The notes beneath the pieces were generated by a model. The model had not been told where the DNA came from, made no database searches, and was given only the letters and a program-made list of their open reading frames with translations. From assembly GCF_003344885.1 (NCBI RefSeq), contig NZ_CP031155.1:496001-560000 (forward strand): a stretch of DNA of 64,000 nt. Direction: 5' to 3'. Shown piece after piece: positions 52,662 to 61,775 of the stretch; within the stretch, counting starts at the first letter, position 1; every line of letters starts with the position of its first letter. This stretch comes from Altererythrobacter sp. ZODW24 (GTDB lineage: Bacteria; Pseudomonadota; Alphaproteobacteria; Sphingomonadales; Sphingomonadaceae). Position numbers and translations under genes: made by a program.

Positions 52662-53422
52662 TGACCGAGGCGCAAAGCGCCATCCCTGAGCGGGATATCA
52701 GCGCCGCCGGGTGGGTGCTCGTCACCTTCAGAGTCGTTTTGATGCTGATTTTGCTGGTCGTTTGTACACCGCTGCATTTCCTCTGGAAACTGGTTGGCGC
52801 AGGCAGGTTCTGGCCCCGCACATTCCTTGCCGGTGTCGGCGCAATCGCCGGACTGCATATCAAACAAGAAGGCAAACGCAGGCGGCATTCGCTGATACTG
52901 GCGAACCATGTCAGTTGGCTCGACATACCTGCCCTCGCCCATGCCACCGGTACTGCCTTTGTTGCGCAGGACGGCTTAGCCGCCTTCCCGTTTCTAAAAT
53001 GGCTTTGCGAGATGAACGAGACTGTTTTCATCGCAAGGCATGATCGCAACCGGATCGCTGACCAAGTCGCGCAGGTGAAAGCGGCAATGGACCAAAGCGG
53101 ATCCCTGACAATATTTCCCGAAGGCACAACCAGCGACGGCGATGACCTGCTACCGTTCAAGAGCGCTCTGCTATCGGCAGTCGATCCATTTCCGGAAGGC
53201 GCGGTGATGCAGCCTGTGCTGCTCAAATATGAAGACGGACCTTCCTTCGCGTGGGTCGGCACCGAACCGGGGCTTGATAATTTCTTGAAGGTTCTTGCGC
53301 GCACCAAGCCCATTCGGCTGACAATTCACTTCCTTGAGCCAATAACAGGCGATGCGCTGGAAAACCGCAAGTCGATGACCCATACAGCGCGCAGCGCCAT
53401 GCTGGCGAAGCTGGCCGCATAA
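52661..53422 (+). CDS. plsC: 1-acyl-sn-glycerol-3-phosphate acyltransferase-like protein
   Basis: 253 residues. An N-terminal membrane helix (about 18-45) precedes the acyltransferase domain with motif I NHVSWLD (H-x4-D), motif II ETVFIARHDRNR and motif III FPEGTTSDGDDLLPFKSALL. It acylates lysophosphatidate or a related lyso-lipid at the inner membrane. It is translationally coupled to fur, a pairing conserved in alphaproteobacteria. Confidence 0.92.
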   Translation: MTEAQSAIPERDISAAGWVLVTFRVVLMLILLVVCTPLHFLWKLVGAGRFWPRTFLAGVGAIAGLHIKQEGKRRRHSLILANHVSWLDIPALAHATGTAFVAQDGLAAFPFLKWLCEMNETVFIARHDRNRIADQVAQVKAAMDQSGSLTIFPEGTTSDGDDLLPFKSALLSAVDPFPEGAVMQPVLLKYEDGPSFAWVGTEPGLDNFLKVLARTKPIRLTIHFLEPITGDALENRKSMTHTARSAMLAKLAA

Positions 53423-53468
53423 GCGCTTTGCGTTGCGCGGCTGCGCGTAATTCCCTAAGGGCGCCGCC

Positions 53469-54809
53469 ATGCGCAACACAGAGCAACCCAAGACTTACCG
53501 GGTCAAAAGCTTCGGCTGTCAGATGAACGTCTATGATGGCGAGCGTATGGGTGAGCTACTCAGCGAACAAGGCATCACCGCAGCACCCGAAGGCGAAGAC
53601 GCCGACCTGGTCGTGCTCAATACCTGCCACATCCGCGAAAAAGCTGCCGAGAAAGTCTATTCCGATATCGGCCGCCTGACCAAGGGCAAGACCCAGAAGA
53701 AAGCGCCGATGATCGCGGTTGCCGGCTGTGTCGCTCAGGCGGAAGGCGAAGAGATTATGGCGCGTTCACCATCGGTGTCGATGGTCGTTGGACCGCAGGC
53801 CTATCACCGCCTACCTGAAATGATTGCTGGCGCGGTAAGCGGCAAGCGCATGACCGATACGGATATGCCAGCCGACGCGAAATTCGCAGCCTTGCCTCAG
53901 CGCAAAAAATCGGCTCCGTCAGCCTTTCTGACCATCCAAGAAGGCTGCGATAAATTCTGCACCTATTGCGTGGTGCCTTATACCCGCGGCGCTGAAATCT
54001 CGCGGCCGTATGCTGCTCTGGTCGATGAAGCGAAAATGCTGGTCGATGGCGGCGCGCGCGAGATTACGTTGCTCGGCCAAAATGTCAGCGCGTGGAGCGG
54101 TGAGGACGATAAAGGCCGCGCCATTGGAATGGCGGGCTTGATCCGCGCGATTGCCGCAATCCCCGACGTTGCCCGCATCCGCTACATGACCAGCCACCCT
54201 GCGGATATGGACGAAGATTTGATCTCCGCCCACGGTGAGGTGAGCAAGCTGATGCCGTTTCTCCACCTTCCGGTGCAGTCAGGCAATGACCGCATCCTCA
54301 AAGCCATGAACCGAAGCCACAGCGCGGAGAGCTATTTGAAACTGCTTGAACGTTTCCGCGCCGCACGCCCCGATCTGGCGCTATCGGGCGACTTCATCGT
54401 CGGCTTCCCGGGTGAAACTGACGCAGAGTTCGAAGACACGCTGAAGATCGTCGACGCGGTTGGCTACGCACAGGCCTACAGTTTCAAGTACTCCCCTCGC
54501 CCCGGCACCCCAGCCGCGACGATGGACGATCAAGTCCCGATGGACGTGATGGATGAGCGTCTGCAACGCCTTCAAGCATCACTGCGCCGCGACCAGCAAG
54601 CCTTCAACGACGCGAGCATCGGCAAGACCTGCGAAGTCCTGGTCGAGCGCAAAGGCAAGCTGGAAGGCCAATGGCTGGGCAAGTCCCCGTGGCTGCAATC
54701 AGTGCACTTTACCGCCGATGTCGCGATTGGCGATGTGGTGAAGGCTGAGTTGATTCAGGCTGGTCAGAACTCTTTGGGCGCGCGTGTTTTAGAGAACGTG
54801 AACGCCTAA
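53469..54809 (+). CDS. miaB: tRNA-2-methylthio-N6-dimethylallyladenosine synthase MiaB
   Basis: 446 residues. Radical-SAM methylthiotransferase acting on i6A37 of tRNAs. The N-terminal UPF0004 domain has KSFGCQMNVYDGERM and LNTCHIREKA with auxiliary-cluster cysteines; the radical-SAM motif is CDKFCTYC; a TRAM domain closes the protein. The start is the ATG at 53469 with GGGCGCC rather than a clear SD sequence upstream. Confidence 0.96.
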   Translation: MRNTEQPKTYRVKSFGCQMNVYDGERMGELLSEQGITAAPEGEDADLVVLNTCHIREKAAEKVYSDIGRLTKGKTQKKAPMIAVAGCVAQAEGEEIMARSPSVSMVVGPQAYHRLPEMIAGAVSGKRMTDTDMPADAKFAALPQRKKSAPSAFLTIQEGCDKFCTYCVVPYTRGAEISRPYAALVDEAKMLVDGGAREITLLGQNVSAWSGEDDKGRAIGMAGLIRAIAAIPDVARIRYMTSHPADMDEDLISAHGEVSKLMPFLHLPVQSGNDRILKAMNRSHSAESYLKLLERFRAARPDLALSGDFIVGFPGETDAEFEDTLKIVDAVGYAQAYSFKYSPRPGTPAATMDDQVPMDVMDERLQRLQASLRRDQQAFNDASIGKTCEVLVERKGKLEGQWLGKSPWLQSVHFTADVAIGDVVKAELIQAGQNSLGARVLENVNA

Positions 54810-54935
54810 CTCGCCGTAACTTGGTGGTTACACTCCCGTGACTTTCCACCTCTGCGGAAGCTCTGCTGCTTGCTTGCCCGAAAACATGGCTTATCTTTCG
54901 AATCGCACACTGATGTGCGCCAATGAAAGGAGCCT

Positions 54936-55976
54936 ATGGCTCGTAAGACAGTCCGGGCGGCCACAGCCGCGCCATCCAAGCCCGCCGCCAAGCCTGCGAA
55001 TGATGCCGCCGAAGAACGCGCATCGGTGGAGCTTACATTTGATGATCAGTCGCTGCTGGTCCCGCTTTTCGGACAATTCGACGCGAACCTGGTGCAGGTC
55101 GAAAACCGCCTCGGCGTATTCGTTGCTGCGCGCGGCAATAAGGTTTTGATCGAAGGGCCCGAAGAAGCCGTTGGGCGCGCACGCGATGTACTTGATGCCA
55201 TGCGTGAGAAGCTGTCGATGGGGCAAGAAATCGACGCAGGCGCGATTGATGCGCTGATCGCCATGTCCAACGAGCCCACGCTCGAGGGCATCGTCAAAGG
55301 CACGCCCGATCACCCTCCAATTATGATCCGCACGCGCCGCAAGACCATCGTGCCCCGCTCTGCCAAACAGGCTGAGTATATGGAGCAGCTGGTCCGCGAT
55401 GATGTGATTTTCGCGCTCGGTCCAGCAGGTACCGGCAAGACATACGTGGCTGTGGCTCAGGCCGTCAGCCAGCTCATCACCGGCAGCGTGCAGCGCCTGA
55501 TCCTCTCGCGCCCAGCGGTTGAGGCAGGCGAGAAACTTGGCTTCCTGCCCGGTGATATGAAGGACAAGGTCGATCCCTATCTGCGCCCGCTTTATGATGC
55601 GCTGAATGATTGCATGCCGCCCGAACAGGTCGAGCGGCGGATCGCCAGCGGCGAGATCGAGATTGCCCCCATTGCCTTTATGCGCGGGCGGACACTGGCG
55701 GATAGCTTCATCATCCTCGATGAGGCGCAGAACACCACGCGCGAACAGATGAAGATGTTCCTCACTCGCTTCGGCCAGAACAGCCGCATGGTCGTGTGCG
55801 GTGACCCTAAGCAGGTAGACATCCCCGGCGGCGACCGCATGAGCGGCCTCGCCGATGCAGTCGGACGTCTCGAAGGTGTGGAAGACATCTCCGTCACGCG
55901 CTTCAGCGCCTCAGACGTTGTGCGCCATCCCATCGTGGGTCGGATTGTCGAAGCCTATGAGGGACCGGACGCCTGA
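54936..55976 (+). CDS. phoH: PhoH-family ATPase
   Basis: 346 residues with AAAGGAG before the ATG. An N-terminal KH-like segment (about 25-110) precedes the ATPase core with the Walker A GPAGTGKTYVAVAQ, LSRPAVEAGEKLGFLPGDMK, Walker B SFIILDEAQNTT and GDPKQVDIPGG. PhoH-like proteins are predicted RNA helicase/ATPases linked to YbeY in RNA metabolism. It overlaps none but is 4 bases from ybeY. Confidence 0.95.
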   Translation: MARKTVRAATAAPSKPAAKPANDAAEERASVELTFDDQSLLVPLFGQFDANLVQVENRLGVFVAARGNKVLIEGPEEAVGRARDVLDAMREKLSMGQEIDAGAIDALIAMSNEPTLEGIVKGTPDHPPIMIRTRRKTIVPRSAKQAEYMEQLVRDDVIFALGPAGTGKTYVAVAQAVSQLITGSVQRLILSRPAVEAGEKLGFLPGDMKDKVDPYLRPLYDALNDCMPPEQVERRIASGEIEIAPIAFMRGRTLADSFIILDEAQNTTREQMKMFLTRFGQNSRMVVCGDPKQVDIPGGDRMSGLADAVGRLEGVEDISVTRFSASDVVRHPIVGRIVEAYEGPDA

Positions 55977-55980
55977 TCCG

Positions 55981-56481
55981 ATGAACCTCGAAGTCGATAT
56001 CGAACATTGGCCCGCCGCTGATTGGGAAAAGCTGGCCGAACGCGCCGCAGAAGCCATCGGCACCTGCGCGCCTGAGCTTGCCAATCCGCTACTGCATACC
56101 AGCCTGTTATTCACCTCGGACGAGGAAGTTCACGCGCTCAACCGGGAATGGCGCGAGCGGGACAAGCCGACCAATGTGCTGTCTTTCCCCATGCTTGAAC
56201 GGGACTACCTTCAGGGGCTCTCACCAGAGGGGCCACCTGAACTTCTTGGCGACGTCGCCATGGCGCATGAGACCTGCGCGCGCGAAGCTGCCGAAAAGGG
56301 CATCGCGCTGGAGGACCATGCCGCGCATTTGATTATTCACGGCCTGCTGCATCTGGCGGGCCATGATCATGAGATATCCACCGCAGATGCCGTGGAAATG
56401 GAGGCGCTGGAGACGAAGGCGCTTGCGCTGATGGGTATTGCGGACCCATATGGGGACCGTGAGACAGATGGAGAGAATTGA
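55981..56481 (+). CDS. ybeY: Endoribonuclease YbeY
   Basis: 166 residues. Single-strand-specific metallo-endoribonuclease needed for 16S rRNA maturation and ribosome quality control. The zinc site HGLLHLAGHDH (H-x3-H-x5-H) is intact, with the upstream NVLSFPM and LGDVAMAHE segments. It sits between phoH and corC in the widely conserved phoH-ybeY-corC order. Confidence 0.95.
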   Translation: MNLEVDIEHWPAADWEKLAERAAEAIGTCAPELANPLLHTSLLFTSDEEVHALNREWRERDKPTNVLSFPMLERDYLQGLSPEGPPELLGDVAMAHETCAREAAEKGIALEDHAAHLIIHGLLHLAGHDHEISTADAVEMEALETKALALMGIADPYGDRETDGEN

Positions 56482-56486
56482 GGGCC

Positions 56487-57422
56487 ATGCCCGACACTGA
56501 CACTGGCCCCAATGGGGCTTCCGGAGAGCCGGAGAGTAGGAACGGGCTGTGGCTCGCTATCCGCAAATTCTTCGGGGCCGGCGAAAGCGACCAGAGCCTC
56601 CGCGCGCAGATCGAAGAAGCGATCGACGAGCATGAGGGTGAAAATCCCGAAAGCGACACCGAAACCACCAATGGCGACCTGTCAGGCATTGAGCGCCAGA
56701 TGGTCCGCAACTTGCTGCATTTCAGCGAACATGATGCCGATGACGTCGCAATTCCCCGCGGCGAGATCATTGCTGTGCCTGCCTCTGCCACGTGGGAAGA
56801 ACTGGTCGAACAATTCGCCGAGCACGGCCATTCGCGTCTCCCGGTCTATCGCGAGAAGCTGGATGAAGTCATCGGGATGATCCACATCAAGGATGTGTTC
56901 CCCTTCCTCGCCCGCAAAGAAACCCCGCCCGCAGATTGGACCACTTTGATGCGCCAACCGCTCTATGTGCCGCAAGCACGCGGCGCGCTGGACGTGCTGG
57001 CCGATATGCGCGCGCACCGCATGCATCTGGCTGTCGTGGTCGATGAATATTCTGGCACGGACGGCCTCATTACCATCGAAGATCTGGTCGAAGAAATCGT
57101 CGGCGATATCGAAGACGAACATGACGAGGTACCCGAAGTCCTGATCGCATCCATCGGCGAAGGCATGTGGGACGCCGACGCCCGCGTCGAGCTGGAAGAT
57201 GTCGCCGAGCAGGTCGATCCGCGCCTTTCCGAAGTCGAAGGCGCTGTCGATACGCTTGGCGGTCTGGCCTTCGTACTGGCGGGCCAAGTGCCTGAAGTCG
57301 GCGATATTATGGAGCATGAAAGCGGGTGGCAAATCGAAGTTACCGCTGGTGACGAGACCCATGTCACGCGCCTGCGCCTCCACCCACCAGGTGAAGACAA
57401 GCGCGCCGACGAAGCGGGTTAA
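56487..57422 (+). CDS. corC: CorC/HlyC-family CBS-domain protein
   Basis: 311 residues from MPDTDTGPNGASGEPESRNG (a TTG at 56478 is also possible). Two CBS domains (about 75-200) with VAIPRGEIIAVPA, HSRLPVYREKLDEVIGMIHI then KDV, and HLAVVVDEYSGTDGLITIED followed by LVEEIVGDIEDEHDE precede a CorC_HlyC transporter-associated domain. It lacks the DUF21 membrane domain, so it is the cytoplasmic CorC type linked to Mg2+/Co2+ homeostasis. In many relatives lnt follows corC; here a LysR gene follows. Confidence 0.92.
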   Translation: MPDTDTGPNGASGEPESRNGLWLAIRKFFGAGESDQSLRAQIEEAIDEHEGENPESDTETTNGDLSGIERQMVRNLLHFSEHDADDVAIPRGEIIAVPASATWEELVEQFAEHGHSRLPVYREKLDEVIGMIHIKDVFPFLARKETPPADWTTLMRQPLYVPQARGALDVLADMRAHRMHLAVVVDEYSGTDGLITIEDLVEEIVGDIEDEHDEVPEVLIASIGEGMWDADARVELEDVAEQVDPRLSEVEGAVDTLGGLAFVLAGQVPEVGDIMEHESGWQIEVTAGDETHVTRLRLHPPGEDKRADEAG

Positions 57423-57513
57423 ATTTCAGCTAAAACAGGTCGCTAACCGGCTCAGTTCGAAAAAACGCAACAATTGTCATCGACACTGCGTATTTCTTGC
57501 CTATCTATAGCGT

Positions 57514-58401
57514 ATGGTCGGTCGCCGGATTCTCCCTCCCCTCCGCGCTCTCGAAGCGTTTATGCGCACTGTTCGCTTGGGCTCGGCCAAGGCTGCAGCG
57601 ACGGAACTCGGCCTCAGCCCCAGCGCATTGTCGCGGCGGATTACCAATCTCGAAGAATTTACCGGGCGCAAACTGTTCACGCGCGCCAGCCAGTCGATGG
57701 CGCTAACCGACGAAGGCCGCGCCTTCTTCGCCGCTATCTCACCGCATCTCGATGCACTGGCAGAAGCTGTCGGCAGTCAATCGGACAATCTGGGACTGCT
57801 GCGCCTGAGGCTCGGCGTGTTGCCGCTATTTGGCAGCCAGCGCCTGTTCCCCCGCCTGCCAGAACTGCGCAAACTGCATCCGCGCCTGCATATCGATGTC
57901 GATACCGGCCCCCATCTCGACGAGCGCGTCGGCGATACGCTGGATGCGGCGATTATCTTGACGCAGGAACCTGATCCGTCGCTGCATTCAGTACGACTCG
58001 ACCACAACACGGTGCACGCCATTTGCAGCAGCACGCTGGCTGAGCAGATCGGCACCAACCCCGATATGGCTGCGCTCAATCGCCAGACCTTCATGATCCA
58101 CAACGAGCTGCCTGACAGCTTCATCGCGTGGAAGGATGCGGTCGGCATGCATGATCTCGATCCGGTCGCGATTGATCACTACGATTCCGGGCAGCTGATC
58201 CTCGAGGCCGCTGCTCAAGGCCTCGGCATTGCCATTATGCATGATGACCACATGGCGCGCGCCGCTGATGACCGCCTGGCCAAGCTGTTCGATATCGAGG
58301 TTAAGAGCCCCTACAGCTACTGGTTTATCTGTAAGCCGAAAGCTCTGGAACTACGCCCGGTCCGGCTGTTCCACGACTGGCTGGTTGACGCAGGTTTGTG
58401 A
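57514..58401 (+). CDS. LysR-family transcriptional regulator
   Basis: 295 residues. The HTH reads LPPLRALEAFMRTVRLGSAK then AAATELGLSPSALSRRITNL (residues about 7-46), followed by the linker helix and substrate-binding domain ending ELRPVRLFHDWLVDAGL, typical of the GcvA/DsdC-like branch. The N-terminal ATG is only 24 bases after a TATCTATAG-like A+T element, so the leader may be short. There is no divergent partner gene; targets unknown. Confidence 0.85.
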   Translation: MVGRRILPPLRALEAFMRTVRLGSAKAAATELGLSPSALSRRITNLEEFTGRKLFTRASQSMALTDEGRAFFAAISPHLDALAEAVGSQSDNLGLLRLRLGVLPLFGSQRLFPRLPELRKLHPRLHIDVDTGPHLDERVGDTLDAAIILTQEPDPSLHSVRLDHNTVHAICSSTLAEQIGTNPDMAALNRQTFMIHNELPDSFIAWKDAVGMHDLDPVAIDHYDSGQLILEAAAQGLGIAIMHDDHMARAADDRLAKLFDIEVKSPYSYWFICKPKALELRPVRLFHDWLVDAGL

Positions 58402-58486
58402 TAGATCAAATTTGCGGGCGACGTTTTGCCTAACGGCCTAACTTGCTGTATCTGGAAACCAACGGTGGGCCCTACAGGAACCTTCA

Positions 58487-58888
58487 ATGCGCTGCTTCAT
58501 GTTCGTAATTAGTCTGCCAATTCTGATCGCTGGCTGTAACACAGTCACACCGGCGGAGAGCGAGCCGCAAGCCGTCACAGCGCCTCAAGTGAAGAAGCAA
58601 AGCGACCTGCCTGCCGATCCGGTTCGCGGACTCACTTTTGCACAGACCTATTGTTCGGCCTGCCACGCAGTCACTGCAGACCAAATGTCGCCCGATCCAC
58701 GCGCGCCTTCATTCGCAGAGATAGCCAATGCCCGCGGCCTCACAGGTGATAGTCTGACGGTCTGGTTGACAGATTCCCACAATTATCCCGATGTCATGAC
58801 CTTCGAGATACAGACAGAAAATATCGACGATCTGTCGGCCTATATGCTGGAATTACAGGATCCGGATTACGAACCGCCAATTGGATAA
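58487..58888 (+). CDS. Lipoprotein c-type cytochrome
   Basis: 133 residues. The export signal ends in the lipobox IAGC (Cys17), so the protein should be membrane anchored in the periplasm. The haem-binding motif CSACH is at 56-60, and Met104 (YPDVMTFEI) is a plausible sixth ligand. The single-haem class I-type domain is small. CAGGAA is the RBS. It is a probable electron carrier; partner not identifiable here. A bidirectional terminator follows. Confidence 0.85.
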   Translation: MRCFMFVISLPILIAGCNTVTPAESEPQAVTAPQVKKQSDLPADPVRGLTFAQTYCSACHAVTADQMSPDPRAPSFAEIANARGLTGDSLTVWLTDSHNYPDVMTFEIQTENIDDLSAYMLELQDPDYEPPIG

Positions 58889-58899
58889 AGAGACCAAAA

Positions 58900-58924
58900 A
58901 AAGGGGCGCCCGAAGCGCCCCTTT
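58900..58924. terminator. Bidirectional terminator
   Basis: AAAGGGGCGC (58900-58909) pairs perfectly with GCGCCCCTTT (58915-58924) over 10 bp with a 5-base loop. A-rich sequence on the left and T-rich on the right allow termination of both the cytochrome gene (plus) and the isomerase gene (minus). Confidence 0.88.
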
Positions 58925-58944
58925 CAATTCTTGGTCAATGCCAC

Positions 58945-59394
58945 TTAGCTAATTGTCGCTTTCACGATCTTGCCCGGGCTCGCGGGTGGCTCGCCCTTAG
59001 GCAGAGCGTCGACATGTTCCATGCCTTCTTCGACATTACCCCATGCGGTGTACTGACCGTCCAGGAAATGGGCATCGTCGAAGCAGATGAAGAACTGGCT
59101 GTTCGCGCTGTCCGGCATTTGGCTTCGCGCCATGCTGCAGGTGCCGCGAACATGGGGTTCACTGTTGAACTCAGCCTTCAGATCAGCGTGGTCGCTGCCG
59201 CCCATGCCGGTTCCGGTCGGATCGCCGCCCTGCGCCATGAAGCCTGGGATCACGCGGTGGAAAATCACACCATCGTAAAAGCCGTCCTTGGCCAGCTGGG
59301 TAATCCGCTCGACATGGCCGGGGGCCAGATCGGGGCGCAGCTTGATAACAATATCGCCGCTTTCGGTAGTGAGGGTGAGCTTCTGGTCAGCCAT
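58945..59394 (-). CDS. ppiB: Cyclophilin-type peptidylprolyl isomerase (cytoplasmic)
   Basis: 149 residues from MADQKLTLTTESGDIVIKLR; no signal peptide. Motifs GFYDGVIFHRVIPGFMAQGG followed by DPTGTG and QFFICFDDAHFLDGQYTAWG are the cyclophilin core. It accelerates proline cis-trans isomerisation in protein folding. AGGAGA lies upstream on the minus strand. The longer frame to 59451 has no support. Confidence 0.92.
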   Translation of the reverse strand: MADQKLTLTTESGDIVIKLRPDLAPGHVERITQLAKDGFYDGVIFHRVIPGFMAQGGDPTGTGMGGSDHADLKAEFNSEPHVRGTCSMARSQMPDSANSQFFICFDDAHFLDGQYTAWGNVEEGMEHVDALPKGEPPASPGKIVKATIS

Positions 59395-59514
59395 TTTCGG
59401 GAATCTCCTAATTGTCTGCGGGTGATATAGTGCGCCGCACGCCAAAGTCACCTGCAGAGGGCCGAAACTTCACTCTAAAGTTGATTTTGAGGCTCACCCC
59501 CCTAGACGCTCCTT

Positions 59515-60972
59515 ATGGCCGATAAAGACCACGACGACTTGGCCCCGTTCAGTGCCCAACTTGATCCGCAAAAGGCGGAGCATGAGCCGCGCCCGGATGA
59601 CCGCGTCGATGACGAGCGGCTGGATGAAGAAAACACGCTGAAGCCCGAATATGTCCGCAGCGTGGAAGATGCGCTGGAGGCTGATGATCAGCCGCTGGTC
59701 TATGAGCTGGTCGAACCGCTCCACCCTGCCGATATCGCCGACCTTTTCGAGCTGCTAGAACCTGACGAGCGCCGAGAGCTTGCCTCTGCCATCACCGATC
59801 TGATGTCGAGCGAAGTGGTCGCCGAGCTCAACGATTATGTCCGCGAGGACATGATGGAAGAACTGCCCGCAGATGCAGTCGCCGAAATCGCCGAACAGCT
59901 GGAGACCGATGACGCGGTTCAGCTGATCGAAGATCTCGACGAAGAGGACCAAGCCGCCGTTTTGGCCGAGATGGAGCCGGAAGACCGCGCTGCCATCGAA
60001 AGCGCGCTGTCCTATCCCGAAGAGACCGCTGGCCGGTTGATGCAGCGCGATATGGTGGCGGTGCCTGAGCACCTGACCGTGGGCGAGTTGCTCGACTTCC
60101 TTCGCGCCGACCGCGAGCTACCAAACGACTTCCTCGAAGTGTTTGTCGTCGATGCACGTCATACGCCCGTTGGCACCTGCCAGCTCAGCTGGATTCTCCG
60201 CACCCCGCGCGACGTTGCACTGGGCGATGTGATGAAGCGCGACCAGACCCTGATTCCTGTGATGATGGATCAGGAAGAGGCAGCGCTGATGTTCCAGAAA
60301 TACGCGCTGATCTCTGCCGCTGTGGTGGACGAGTCCGGGCGTTTGGTTGGCCAGATTACCGTCGACGATATCGTCCACATCATCTCCGAAGAAGCGGGTG
60401 AAGATGCCCTGCTGATGTCGGGCGCGGGTGAAGGCGACATCAACGAACCAATCCGCGAAGCCTATAGCAGCCGCGTGCGCTGGCTGGTGGCGAACCTTGG
60501 CACTGCGCTGGTCGCGTCGCTGATCATCGCGGCGTTTGGCGCAGCCATTGAGCAGTTAGTGGCGCTCGCAATCCTGATGCCGATTGTCGCCAGCATCGGC
60601 GGCAATGCAGGCACGCAGACCATGGCCGTGGCTGTCCGCGCCATCGCGATGAACCAGCTCACCCGTTCCAACACAAAGCGTATTCTGCTGAAGGAATTGC
60701 GCGTTGCGCTGCTCAATGGCGCAACCATCGCGGTGCTGATTGGCGTAGCTACTGCGCTAATCTTCACGCCGATGCTGGGCGCGGTGATCGCGGCTGCGAT
60801 GATCATCAACGTTGTGACCTCTGGCCTCGCCGGAGTGATCGTGCCGGTTGCGTTCGACCGTATGGGGCAGGATCCCGCCGTGGCCAGCAGTGTGTTCGTG
60901 ACGATGATCACGGATTCGATGGGCTTCTTCGCGTTTCTTGGCCTTGCCGTTGCAACAGGGGTCACGGGTTAA
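59515..60972 (+). CDS. mgtE: Magnesium transporter MgtE
   Basis: 485 residues. A cytoplasmic acidic N-terminal MgtE_N domain (about 55-155, with LHPADIADLFELLEPDERRE and EEDQAAVLAEMEPEDRAAIE) is followed by two CBS domains (about 170-290) and a C-terminal domain of five transmembrane helices with PIVASIGGNAGTQTMAVAVR, the MgtE pore signature. The acidic N domain senses Mg2+ and gates the channel. It is followed after 3 bases by the DUF1489 gene. Confidence 0.94.
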   Translation: MADKDHDDLAPFSAQLDPQKAEHEPRPDDRVDDERLDEENTLKPEYVRSVEDALEADDQPLVYELVEPLHPADIADLFELLEPDERRELASAITDLMSSEVVAELNDYVREDMMEELPADAVAEIAEQLETDDAVQLIEDLDEEDQAAVLAEMEPEDRAAIESALSYPEETAGRLMQRDMVAVPEHLTVGELLDFLRADRELPNDFLEVFVVDARHTPVGTCQLSWILRTPRDVALGDVMKRDQTLIPVMMDQEEAALMFQKYALISAAVVDESGRLVGQITVDDIVHIISEEAGEDALLMSGAGEGDINEPIREAYSSRVRWLVANLGTALVASLIIAAFGAAIEQLVALAILMPIVASIGGNAGTQTMAVAVRAIAMNQLTRSNTKRILLKELRVALLNGATIAVLIGVATALIFTPMLGAVIAAAMIINVVTSGLAGVIVPVAFDRMGQDPAVASSVFVTMITDSMGFFAFLGLAVATGVTG

Positions 60973-60975
60973 GCC

Positions 60976-61368
60976 ATGCCGCTGCACATGACCAAAATCG
61001 CCTTCCGCAGCGAGAGTGTGCATACTTTGCGCGCATGGCTCGAAAGTCAGGGTGACGTCGCCCGTCTCACAACCAAATACCGCCCTACCCGCTGGGAAGA
61101 GATGATCGGCGGTTCGCTCTACTGGATACACGCCCACGCCCTCGTAGGCCGCAGCCCGATCCTGGGCTTTGAAGAAACCGGCGACAAGCGCTGGCACATC
61201 CTGCTTTCACCGGAGCTGATCGGTGTACACCCTCGGCCCAAGCGCGCCCATCAGGGCTGGCGTTATCTCAAGGGCGATCCCCCGCCCGATGTGGCCGAAG
61301 GCGAGGATATCGGTGACGTGTTGCCGGGTAAGCTAATGGGTAAGCTGAACCGACTTGGGCTGGTCTGA
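60976..61368 (+). CDS. DUF1489-family protein
   Basis: 130 residues, close to the family length of about 140. The alphaproteobacteria-specific DUF1489 signatures are MPLHMTKIAFRSESVHTLRA, TKYRPTRWEEMIGGSLYWIH and HILLSPELIGVHPRPKRAHQ followed by GWRYL. It is cytoplasmic with no known biochemical role. It is probably co-transcribed with mgtE. Confidence 0.87.
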   Translation: MPLHMTKIAFRSESVHTLRAWLESQGDVARLTTKYRPTRWEEMIGGSLYWIHAHALVGRSPILGFEETGDKRWHILLSPELIGVHPRPKRAHQGWRYLKGDPPPDVAEGEDIGDVLPGKLMGKLNRLGLV

Positions 61369-61485
61369 TACCGCGCTCGGTTGACGGGCACAGCACGCAT
61401 GCCAGCGAAATAACACTATAGCACAATGGAACTAAGCCATTAGCGTTATTGTTAAAAAACTTCAATTCTTCCAAAAATGATCTCG

Positions 61486-61504
61486 TCAAGACAAACGGTC
61501 TTGA
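61486..61504. promoter_or_regulatory. Inverted repeat upstream of peptide cluster
   Basis: TCAAGAC (61486-61492) and GTCTTGA (61498-61504) are perfect 7-base arms with a 5-base centre, 81 bases before the first peptide start. This could be an operator for the peptide operon. The surrounding 61377-61584 is markedly A+T-rich compared with the window and holds no other gene. Confidence 0.45.
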
Positions 61505-61513
61505 TACCTGCAA

Positions 61514-61546
61514 CGTAAAAACTGAAGTTTTTCTTCGCTTTTTACG
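61514..61546 (+). promoter_or_regulatory. A/U-rich leader hairpin of peptide cluster
   Basis: CGTAAAAA (61514-61521) pairs with TTTTTACG (61539-61546), and inside it GAAG (61524-61527) pairs with CTTC (61533-61536) around a TTTTT loop, with a symmetric 2x2 internal loop. It ends 38 bases before the first peptide ATG. The weak, symmetric stem could act as a temperature- or protein-responsive leader or as a terminator of the mgtE-DUF1489 transcript. Confidence 0.55.
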
Positions 61547-61584
61547 CTGAAGGTTCGCGCATGATCAAATTAATAGGAAAGATT

Positions 61585-61761
61585 ATGATTAATGAACTGA
61601 AACATGAAGAACTTCTACTTGTTAATGGTGCAGGTCAAGACAGTAAAGATAGCAAGGGCGGCAAGTCGACGAAGATCGGCATCAGCGGCGCTGACGCTGC
61701 CTTCGAATATGTCACTGGCTTCGTTGCCGGGATGATGTCTGTCTGGACTGACGGCAAGTAA
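61585..61761 (+). CDS. Double-glycine-leader peptide 1 (bacteriocin-like)
   Basis: 58 residues starting at the ATG preceded by AGGAAAG; a longer frame from 61561 lacks this RBS. The leader MINELKHEELLLVNGA fits the C39-peptidase consensus with Leu-12, Glu-8, Leu-7, Val-4, Gly-2 and Ala-1, so cleavage is predicted after residue 16. The 42-residue core has a Lys/Ser/Gly-rich polar start and ends in FEYVTGFVAGMMSVWTDGK with a GxxxG motif. No cysteines. Leader type and size match class II bacteriocin or secreted signalling peptide precursors. First of four paralogues; 14 bases separate it from the next. Confidence 0.75.
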   Translation: MINELKHEELLLVNGAGQDSKDSKGGKSTKIGISGADAAFEYVTGFVAGMMSVWTDGK

Positions 61762-61775
61762 AATTAAGGAGAATA

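Noticed and set aside
58945-59394. Periplasmic cyclophilin (PpiA)
   Set aside because: No signal peptide at the chosen start, and the upstream extension is not signal-like.
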